Position numbers and translations under genes: made by a program
NCBI RefSeq assembly: GCF_048771995.1
Contig: NC_133025.1
Span: 9,176,001 to 9,240,000, forward strand
Origin: Taeniopygia guttata
Taxonomy: Eukaryota; Chordata; Aves; Passeriformes; Estrildidae
Length of the DNA stretch: 64,000 nt
Direction of reading: 5' to 3'
The notes under the pieces: generated by a model
The model's database searches: none
Told to the model about the DNA's origin: nothing
The model's input: the letters and a program-made list of their open reading frames with translations, nothing else
Shown here: positions 25,154 to 33,907 of the stretch, in pieces
Layout of the letters: every line of letters starts with the position of its first letter
Position numbering within the stretch: the first letter of the stretch is position 1

Positions 25154-25234
25154 TTGCCCGCGGGGGAGCGGGGCTGCGAGCCGCCCCCCGGCCCGCTCTG
25201 CGCCCGACGGGAGAGGCGGCGAGCCGCGGCGGCC

Positions 25235-25476
25235 ATGGGCAACGAGGCGAGCCTGGAAGGAGGCGAAGGGCTGGGCGCCTTCCCCGAAGGGGCGGCGGCA
25301 GCCGGGGATGGCGGCGGCTCCGCGGCCCCCTTGCAGAGCCTGGTCCCGGCCGGGGTGGAGGCGGACCTGAGCCAGCTGAGCGAGGAGGAGAGGAGGCAGA
25401 TCGCCGCTGTCATGTCAAGGGCGCAGGGGCTGCCCAGAGGGAACCTCGCCGGCGCGGAGCCGCCTCCCATGCAAAG
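25235..25476 (+). CDS. PCLO: Piccolo (PCLO), coding exon 1
   Basis: This exon encodes residues 1-80 plus two bases of codon 81 of Piccolo, the giant scaffold of the presynaptic cytomatrix. The start ATG has a strong context (G at -3 and +4), and an in-frame TGA lies 84 bp upstream with no other in-frame ATG between. MGNEAS fits the N-myristoylation pattern (Gly2, Ser6), shared with the paralogue Bassoon. The segment around residues 42-67, including LSQLSEEERRQIAAVMSRAQ, is highly conserved with mammalian PCLO. The exon ends in ...PPPMQ-R, which aligns with mammalian ...MHR just before exon 2. The only splice position that keeps this alignment and phase puts GC, not GT, at 25477-25478. The gene call is near certain; the donor is inferred. 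Confidence 0.93.
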
Positions 25477-26075
25477 GCATGCACGGAAAATCTCCCTTCT
25501 CCCGCTCCTCCCTTCCCCCTTCTCCGTCTCCTCGCGGTGGGGCGGGGGGCGAGTCGCAATACGATCTGGGCCCGCCGCACCGGAGCCGGCGTTCCATTTT
25601 GCTGGCAGAGGGAGGGAAGGGTGGCCGCACGGGCGCGGGCACCGGGACGGAGCCTGCACCCTCTGGCTTTCCCCACTCCAGCGGTCTCCGATAATAACGG
25701 CGGTCCCCGGGTCCTGGGGCTGCGCCCTCCTTTCCTGCCTTGCACTGATCTGGAGCACGGGCAGTTTCTGTGTCGGGGCGGGGAGAGATGTGCAGACACC
25801 GTTCTGGTTTTCTGTGTGCGGGTGTGTGCTTTACCGGGCTGGATGCCCCACAGCTCTGGTAGGAGCCAGGGAAGCTCTCCCCGGGGTGGATGGCTTCTGC
25901 AAGCATCTGGAGGAAGAATCTTGTTGAATCTTCCAAAGCTTTTGGGCATAATACATTTGCTGGCCGTTACTCTGCCGATTCTGAACCTCTACAACTATCA
26001 TTTGGCTTCATTAAATAGTCATGGATTGAGGAGGTCTGTTTCAGCTTATTTTTTCACCCTTATTTTTATTCTCTC

Positions 26076-26095
26076 TTTTTTTTTTTTTTTTTTTT
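26076..26095. repeat. Poly-T tract
   Basis: Twenty consecutive T residues in intron 1, just upstream of the second GC-rich patch. Confidence 0.9.
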
Positions 26096-26295
26096 CCTTT
26101 TATTAGTTGGAAGGGGAGAGGCTAAATAGATTAAACTGCTTGCCACGGTATTCAGTGTTCTGGAGAATCATGACTTTACCTCATTGTGCTTTTGCGAAGG
26201 CTGGGGTAATTTCCTTCCCCGTTCTTTGCCTGCCTCTCAGAGAATTCTCAGCCCGATGTGCAACAAGCCCGCTCCCCGCCCGGCTCCTCGGGGCT

Positions 26296-26316
26296 GTCGC
26301 TGTCCGTGGTCCTGAA
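26296..26316 (-). promoter_or_regulatory. Near-consensus RE1/NRSE (REST/NRSF) site
   Basis: Read on the minus strand, this site begins TTCAGGACCACGGACAGCG and matches the canonical 21-bp RE1 (which begins TTCAGCACCACGGACAGCG) at 19 of 21 positions. Mismatches are at positions 6 and 20. Against the older 16-bp consensus TYAGMRCCNNRGMSAG it has one mismatch. REST represses neuronal genes in non-neuronal cells, and RE1 sites are common near promoters and in first introns of such genes. PCLO is a neuron- and neuroendocrine-specific presynaptic gene, so the position, about 1.06 kb downstream of the start codon, is sensible. Binding itself is inferred. Confidence 0.7.
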
Positions 26317-26536
26317 CCACCGGCCCTGCCCGGCCCCGTGTCGCTGTTCTCGGTCCTGAACCACCGGCCCTGCCCGGCCCCGTGTCGCTGTTCTCGGTCC
26401 TGAACCACCGGCCCTGCCCGGCCCCGTGTCGCTGTTCTCGGTCCTGAACCACCGGCCCTGCCCGGCCCCGTGTCGCTGTTCTCGGTCCTGAACCACCGGC
26501 CCTGCCCGGCCCCGTGTCGCTGTTCTCGGTCCCGAA
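26311..26536. repeat. 44-bp GC-rich minisatellite, five units, with RE1-like core
   Basis: The phrase CCTGAACCACCGGCCCTGCC starts at 26311, 26355, 26399, 26443 and 26487, giving an exact 44-bp period with near-identical units. A sixth, diverged start is at 26531. Each unit junction contains GTCGCTGTTCTCGGTCCTGA. On the minus strand this is an RE1-like motif, a degraded version of the site at 26296-26316, matching about 14 of 16 consensus positions. The RE1-like copies begin at 26340, 26384, 26428, 26472 and 26516. Units are rich in CpG. The copy number is likely to vary between individuals. Confidence 0.95.
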
Positions 26537-29500
26537 CCCCCTCCTGGCCCGGCCCGCATCCGAGGCCGGCGCCTCTGTTGCTCTCCGACTCCGGGGCTGA
26601 GTGTGTTTGTCTTGAAGGAGGAAGCTAAAAGGAGCTTCCTCGGCTGTTTCACGGTGCATTGACCTCACCCCACATACATGCATATTCAGTTTATATAATA
26701 TCAGGTTTATATAAGTGAATTCTAGAAGAGAGGCAAGGAAGGTGGGACTAAATTAATTCCTGGGCAATTATTGGAGTCACTGAGATTATACTTGAGATGA
26801 TGGTCTCCATTGTTTAGAACTGGAAGTCAAATATTCCTATTTCATGTCTTCCTTAACTATTGATCAGGCATTAGCACTGTGTATAAAAGAAAAAAAAATC
26901 CATTCAATTCAGGTCTCTGCACAGCTTCTGTTGTTAATGAGAAAAAGAAATATTCTTTAGTTCCATGAAACTAAGCTCAAAATTCCCTTTTGTATAGCCA
27001 TCTATGAACAAAGACACAATTGCTTTGAAACTTACTTTTTACTGTACCAATAGCATAAAAAAATAAAGATAAATGTTCTTAGAAGTCTTTAGAGTAGGCT
27101 GAACTCATTGCAACTTGTATATCTCTGCATTTATAAATGGCTGCTTTCCTACAAACATATTTATATCGAAGCTACTTTCATCTTGTTAGCATACCATACT
27201 CCCACCCTCTATTTGAGGTAAAGGGATTCTAAATTTGTGAATCACAGCCTTTTACCTTGCGTCAGAATGTCAGCTTTGACTATTATAGCAGTTCCCACCA
27301 TAGTATCTTCATGCCTGTCCCACTGTAAGGAAGTTACTACTTGTCTCTTGGTTTGTGGCTTTATTTGCTCCTCTTGCTCCTTGCTTTCTTTGCTGTTGAG
27401 AGCTACCAAGAATGTTTGCAGTAGTTATCAAGATTGATCCAAGCAAAACCCTTGGAGTAAGACTATTCTAAGGAATACAGATCACTCTCTTCCAGATTAA
27501 CATTGGAACTAGTTTTCTTTTTTTTTTCTTTTTTTTTTTTTCTTCTTTTTTATTTCTAATCCAAGTGTTAGGTGAGAGTGTGATCAAAAACTATATTTTG
27601 GCTTTCAGTACATATAGCTTTGCAGTGTCCATATAGCATTTTGGTAGTGTCCTTATTGTAGCGTCTGTTAGTTTTTAACATATTACATGGATTTTTCCTT
27701 TGTGATTTCCATTATAACATTGAAGTCTAATAATTATTTTCTATTCTAAATTCTCTCATTCCTGCTCCTAAAAAAAACCTAAAGTGTACAAATTCCTTAT
27801 GATTGCTGGTGTCCTGAGGTAACATTTTTTTGCAAATGCAGACTTTTTCATAGTAAGTAATATATGTGCCAGGTAACCTTTACCACCGTAAAATGAACAC
27901 TCTACATTCTAGAATTTCTGTAGGCATAGAGCTTTTAGGTTTTGTGAATTTTAATAAAAGCATTTAGATCTATGGCACCTAAAGTGAACTGTCTAGTTAA
28001 TATGTCCCTACTAATTTTTAAAAAAATATTTTTAATGCAAGTTTCATTCTCAAGGTTCCAGTGAGATGTTTAGGATTTGTGGAAATCTTTCTATCCTGTT
28101 TCAATTACCTCTCTTCAGAAAATTCATGGTTGGGAAATTTATCTGAAACAAGCACAGTCAATTTGTAAGCAAGTTCCATTTGTTCTAGCTTCAGCAAATG
28201 ACTCTGTAGCTGTGCCAGTGTTCACTTCCTGAGGAATTACAGTATATCTGAAAGGATTCGATGGCCAACTGAATATATGACCATCTAATACAGCTGCTTG
28301 GGTTTTTTGTTAGGGTTTTTTTCCTCTGGTTCAATAAGTTGGTCAGAGTAGATACAAATAAAAAAAAATTGCCACATTTTGATAAGAAATGCTAAGAAGT
28401 CTTGCTGAGTGTCACACTTCTGAGGTATATTTATGGTATATTTTCCAGAAGAAATATATTTATTTTTTAAAAGTTAGCTACTGGAGGATGTATAAGTTCA
28501 TTTTCTGTAGATATGAAAATATCTAACTACGTTTGAGTTGCATTGTTACTGCATTTGCCTGTGAAACTATTAATACTGATGAATGAGGAAAAAACATGCC
28601 TTCTTAAAAGCTGCTTGTAGTTATGAAATTCAGGAACTAGACCAACAGTCCTTTTGTTAAATCTCTGCTTACTCCAAAGTAAGCTTTGATTTGGCTGTAA
28701 TATGTAAATGAATAGAGATGAGTTCCATGAATCAATACCAAAGTGAGAGGAAATGTAGCAGTACAAAGAAAAGCATTATGCGAGGAAGAACTACATTGTT
28801 TTGGATGTTGGGTCTGGTTTGGAGGCTTTAAAACAATTGTGGGCTTTTCATGATTCAAAAGATGTGAAAGCTAGAAAAGACTTGCCAAATAAGTACAAGA
28901 TTTACTTTGAGGTTTCTGATTCTCCAGTTCAATTAAGATTTTTCAGTATCAGTCTGTAGCTGGTTGTAAAATGGTTGTAGAAAAGAAGACTTCAACTCTC
29001 AGGTAGCTCAAACTAAATGGAGCAAGTCCTGGCTTTTGACAGAAGTAACATTTCTCAAGAAGCTTGTCTTTCCAAGGCTTTTTCTTCCACTAGTTAATCA
29101 CAGGCTGTCTCCATTGCTTAGAAATGTTGGTATGTACAAAGGCAAGACAAGTCATCTCTTCAGCATATACCAATAGCCTTGAAAAGAATCACCTGAGTTT
29201 ATTTCCTAGATTCATGGGTATTAATATCATTTCAAAGCCTGATATCTGATCAGGTGGAAATTTATGGAACACATTATTTGATCAAAATGCAAGCTGAAGC
29301 AGAATTCTACTCCGATCCACAGTTATTTTTCTTGCTAATTTCCAAGTTGAATTTTTAAAAATGGTGGGGTTTTTTTGCTTCAGTTTTTGTTTGGGATTCC
29401 TCCCTTCCCCTCTTCTGTTCTACCTTCACATTGTAAGGTTTGGGCATGAGCCTAGTACCCTGTTTCTGGACCTAAATTTCATTAGCAGTGTTGATTTATC

Positions 29501-30658
29501 TTCACTGCTCCCTTTTCACTCTTATCATTGTTGAATGAAGCCTTCCAAGAGTTTGAACATTTACAAACATGAATGCTGGAGGTGTACCAGGCTAATAGAC
29601 TAGTTGAAATGTTTTCATATGGTAAGCAGTGCCTCTTCAGATAAACCTAGAGTGCTTATCTAAATAACAAGAAACAGAACTACAGGTAGATGTACCCAGT
29701 TGCTAATCAGAGTATAAAACTGCTCTTTTAATAAGCAAAAATTCCAAATATTTGAAATATTTAGATTATCATTTGGCTTATCTGGACTATCCTCTTTATG
29801 AATTAATCAATGTTTGCTGATGCCAGTGGAAAAGCACCTGCTCACTTCAGTGGGTTGCACGTTAGGGTCATGAGCTTCCAAATATTGCAGTCAATAAATA
29901 CAGAAGAATTGGAAAGGATAAATGGAATTGTGGAGGGCTAGGAATAGTTTGTCATTAAGAAATGTTACTTGAGGAAATTTTTAATTGAAAGAAAAAGTCA
30001 GATAAAATATTATGAGGTATCCCGTGTTGTGAGAATTACACAGAAAAGTCTACCACTTAGCTTTGTCCTTTCGTATGGTCATTGTTAGCCATGTAATGGA
30101 AACTAACCACTAATCAGAAATACTGCTAAACTCATGGTGACAGTAACAATGTAAAATATATTTTTTAATGTGGCTATTGTAGATGGTTCTGCAGACTTGT
30201 GAAAAAACTCTTTAAATTGTACATTTATCTCTTTATTTGTCAAGGAATGCAGTTAAATCTAATAAGTGATTGTTTAGTTTGCTCATGAATACCCAAGAAG
30301 AAATGTAATGTCTGGCAAACTAGGATCTCTCAGTTCTCTCTAAGTAAAAAGTGAAAATTTTATATTTGCAGCATTTCTGTGGCACTGAAGAGAACACCGT
30401 ATCTTCCAGCAGAAGCTCAGTGATAGCACTGAATAGACTATTTTATTACATCCCTGAGCATTAGCAGCAAGTACAATATTATTTCCCATGCTACAGCCAA
30501 GTATAGCAACAAGTAAAATACTGTGCCCTATATGAGGCCATGATCTTGATTTGAGTTTCTACATTCTTAGTTTCATTTTCTCCTGTATGAGCATATAGCA
30601 TAATATTGTTGCATGGATTTTTTCCCAATTCTCTAATGAAATGTGGTGGAGTTTTTTT

Positions 30659-30682
30659 AATTCACACTGGTCAGTGTGAATT
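30659..30682. repeat. Short perfect hairpin in intron 1
   Basis: AATTCACACT is followed by a 4-bp loop and its exact reverse complement AGTGTGAATT. It has no known role and may be chance. Confidence 0.7.
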
Positions 30683-31401
30683 GTTCAGATGATACTGAGA
30701 AAGAGTATGGTAACTATTTGCAAAGATGAAAAAAAAAAAGGTTCAAGGCTAATTTTGAACTGAAATCTGTTTTATTTGATGGAGAAATCTTCTAATTTGT
30801 AAGCATATGGGTGCCAAAATAAATACTTTACAAAGAAGCACATACTTCTTAACATACATGAATTTAGGAGTTTAAATCCCTGCTGCATATTGAATTGTAA
30901 ATATAGCCAAATTTTGTACAAGTATCCAGAACACAAGTACATAAGCCTGTTGCATTTTGCATTTTTTTTATATGGCTGTACTTTGATCTACTAATTTTGA
31001 CACCTCTTTCTTTTAGTATTCTGTCTCCCTGTTTTTTATATCCTGAGGAGTAGGGTGGAAAGTTAATAATTTGGATATAGGTATAATAGGAAGTACTACC
31101 TTTGATCTCTTCAGAATCCTGAAAAAAAAAGGGCATCTGGTTGAATGTTTTTTGTATTATAATATTTTTTAAAGAATAAAACGATCTATGACTGAATACT
31201 TGTATAAGCCTTTAAAGAATAATGATTATTTAAATACTTTTTACATGCACCTAGTTAGAAGCCTTGGTCTTGAAAATGCTTAAGCACTGAGAAACTTCAC
31301 AGTGCTAGCAGTGCATTTCCAGGATTACTGATGCACTTTATTTTATCTAGTTTTTCTTGTATTATGCTTTATTTTAATTTTAGTACATTCTCTCTTTGCA
31401 G

Positions 31402-32656
31402 ACATCCTGAACTTGATACAAGCCGCCATCCCAGACAACCAGGTAAGCCTCCGGATCCAGGACCACAAGGTTTAAGTAAAAGCAGAACAGTAGATGTGCT
31501 GAAGACAGAGCAACGGGCACCTGGACGGAGCCCTTCTACTCTTAGTCTACGGGAATCAAAGTCCAGGACTGATTTTAAAGAAGATCAGAAGCCAAGTATG
31601 ATGCCCAGTTTTCTCTCAGAAGCCAATCCATTGAGTGCAGTCACTTCAGTTGTGAACAAATTCAATCCTTTTGATTTGATATCGGATTCAGATACAACTC
31701 ATGAAGAAGCCGGTAGGAAACAAAAAGTTGCTCCAAAAGAGCAAGGAAAACCTGAGGAGCAGAGGAGCCCTGCGAAACATCCAACTCAGCCACAGTCTCC
31801 AAAGCCAGCTGTTCAACAACAAGGACCTGTCAGACCTACTGTCCAACAAACTGAGTCTTCCAAGCCAGTGCCGCAACAGCAGCAGCCTGGGGGACCAAAG
31901 CAAGTTCAGAAACCAGGCCATGGCCAACCAGCAGATGCTAAGCAAGAGCAAGCGAAACAACCACCCCAGCCACGAGGACCACAGAAATCTCAGCCGCAAC
32001 CGTCAGAACCAACAAAACCCATTCAACAACAAACTTCTGCAAAACCTTCATCAGGCCCAACAAAACCATCCCCACAGCAACCAGACGGCACTAAAGTGAC
32101 ATCCCAAACACCACCTCCCACAAAACCATCATCACAGCAGCCAGGACCTGCGAAACAACCATCGCAGCAGCCTGCACGGCAAGGAGGTCCTGTAAAGTCA
32201 TCTCCCCAGCAGACAGGGCCTCCAAAACAGCCTTCTCAACAACCTGGACCTGAAAAGCCATCTGCTCAGCAAACAGGACCTGCAAAACAGCCACCTCAGC
32301 CTGCATCTGGGAAGCCACCTCTGCAGCAAACAGGGCTTGTAAAACAGATGCCACCCCAGGCAGGGCCTACAAAACCACCTTCTCAGACTGCAGGGCCCAC
32401 AAAAGCCCCGGCACAACAAGCAGGACCTACAAAACCACCTGGCCAGCAACCAGGGCCTGAAAAACCCCCACAGCAAATGCAAGCTGGTGCAAGTCAACCC
32501 ACTGAGCCTGCCTCAAAGAAAACCTTCTGCCCTATTTGTACAACCACTGAACTGCTGCTGCACACTCCTGAAAAGGCCAACTACAACACGTGTACCCAGT
32601 GTCACACTGTAGTCTGCAGCCTGTGTGGATTCAATCCTAATCCTCATATCACAGAG
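31402..32656 (+). CDS. PCLO: Piccolo (PCLO), coding exon 2
   Basis: This exon encodes the end of codon 81 and residues 82-499. It begins after the acceptor TCTTTGCAG and ends at GAG before donor GTGAGT (phase 0). Residues 105-178 are conserved with mammalian Piccolo, including GRSPSTLSL and [15 protein letters not shown] Pro/Gln/Lys-rich stretch follows, which becomes a run of ten-residue repeats of the type GPxKPPxQQx at about residues 290-450. The corresponding mammalian 'Q domain' binds the actin regulator Abp1. The exon closes with most of zinc finger 1: Cys457, Cys460, Cys478, Cys481, Cys486 and Cys489. The motif [19 protein letters not shown] distinguishes PCLO from Bassoon. The last two cysteines are in exon 3. 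The finger is known to bind the Rab acceptor PRA1. The repeat region is clearly shorter than I recall in human PCLO. Confidence 0.97.
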
Positions 32657-33649
32657 GTGAGTAATTTTCAAACTGATGTTCACTAAGAATTCAATTTGCC
32701 TTTTTTTATGTTGAAACATCAGATGTACTACATACAGCACTGTGATAATTTAACAAGTTCAGTAAAAAATCAGTGTGATTTCAGATAAGTGCTTATGAGT
32801 AAAACAGGGTGAAACTGGAAAAAATAAAAAAAAGAAGGTCATTGTTCTCTGTTCATATATATTTAGAAATGTGTCCTCATCTCTTCATATAAAGAGAAAA
32901 AATCCCAGTGTGACTTTTGTCTCATTTTGATTGTTTTTAATCACCTGCTGTCTGTGTTCATAATCTGGCCACAATATTCATGTGCAAATACATTTATAGA
33001 TAATATTTTCTGCTGTAAGTACTAATACAAAAAAAAAAAAAAAATCAGTCTCCATAACTCCAGTGTGTGGCTTAGGAAAGGATGTGGGGTGGATTTGCTT
33101 TACAACTACATCAGTTGTAAGCCTGTGTCATGAGTTTGACTTGGTGCTACATGGGTTATTTCATTCTTGTGGGATGTTAAGATCTCTGTGGACTATTTCT
33201 AACCTTGATTACCATTCTTGCTGTAATTCTATAACACAAAAATGGAATAGAAAGCAATATTAGGACTTCAAATGAATTTATTTTAACCTGATATTTGTGG
33301 TAGCTTGTTTTATTGCTTATACATATCCTTTATTGCTCTTCATGGGAATAAGGCTTCATGTGACTATTTGCTCATCTTCTTGTACATCCTGATGTGCTAC
33401 TTTTAAATTTGCAAAGTAATTGGAGCTTGTTTTCAGTACCAACACTTTTATCAATTCAAGCATAGTAGACCTGGCACCAAAGGCTAGCTAGTGATAATCA
33501 GAGGGGATATTTGGAAAACATTATTTTGTCTTGCTGTGGTATTAATTTAGCTGATCAGTAAAGCAGACAGGAAGAAGTACAGATTATTACTGTATTTTGA
33601 ACTTGATAAATACTACTTTATATTTAATATTGAATCAAATAATTTCTGA

Positions 33650-33830
33650 AGCTGGAGTCTACTTCTGCTCAAAGTAGTGTCACCTAGAGCAGGTTTAGCC
33701 AGTGTTGAGTATCTGTAAGGATAGAGGCCTGACAGCCTTTCTGGGCAACCTGTGTACTCAGTACCACAATGATTTAAGGACACAGCTAACAGCTGGTTTT
33801 CTTTCCAGCACACATGTTTATTTGTGGCTA
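33650..33830 (-). mobile_element. CR1 LINE 3'-end fragment, inverted
   Basis: The + strand reads as the reverse complement of the avian CR1 3' region: TCTGCTCAAAGTAGTGTCACC, then TAGAGCAGG, then GTTGAGTATCTGTAAGGATAG, then CTTTCTGGGCAACCTGTG. This is a short, diverged, 5'-truncated copy with no coding capacity. Confidence 0.75.
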
Positions 33831-33882
33831 CCTGGTAAAAAAACGTAGACTTCCTGCATCCAGCAATGGGATCTTTTGTGAG

Positions 33883-33907
33883 TTTTTTTTTTTTTTTTTT
33901 TTTTTTT
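33883..33907. repeat. Poly-T tract
   Basis: Twenty-five consecutive T residues in intron 2, directly after the CR1 fragment. Confidence 0.9.

Larger units (their letters stand above)
24840..25760 (+). promoter_or_regulatory. PCLO: PCLO promoter CpG island and 5' UTR
   Basis: GC content and CpG density jump sharply from about 24860 and fall again after about 25760. Several GC boxes (GGGGCGGGGG near 24937, GGGGCGGGCC near 24976) would suit Sp/KLF factors. A GCATGCGC core near 25015 resembles half of an NRF-1 site. A lone TTTAAA at about 24959 is a weak TATA-like candidate. The architecture is that of a CpG-island promoter. The transcription start cannot be fixed from sequence and is probably between about 24900 and 25150. 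Confidence 0.8.
25477..31401 (+). other. PCLO: PCLO intron 1 (about 5.9 kb)
   Basis: Intron 1 runs from an inferred GC donor (AAAG then GCATGC) to a clear acceptor, TCTCTCTTTGCAG, at 31389-31401. The first ~300 bp are still CpG-island DNA. A second GC-rich patch at about 26250-26620 holds the 44-bp minisatellite and RE1-like sites. The remainder (about 26620-31380) is AT-rich with poly-T tracts near 26076-26095 and 27515-27550 and a short perfect hairpin at 30659-30682. I see no nested gene. Confidence 0.85.

Noticed and set aside
24757-26106. 449-codon + strand open frame overlapping the PCLO promoter and exon 1
   Set aside because: It is in a different frame from the conserved PCLO reading frame. 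It is Arg/Gly/Ala-rich and open only because the CpG island lacks stop codons. It starts inside CR1-derived sequence.
26237-26683. Long minus-strand open frames across the GC-rich repeat
   Set aside because: They are produced by the 44-bp minisatellite, whose period cycles all three frames without stops. The repetitive product has no domain and no start or splice evidence.
32091-32497. Antisense open frames within PCLO exon 2
   Set aside because: They are shadows of the Pro/Gln repeat coding sequence on the opposite strand.
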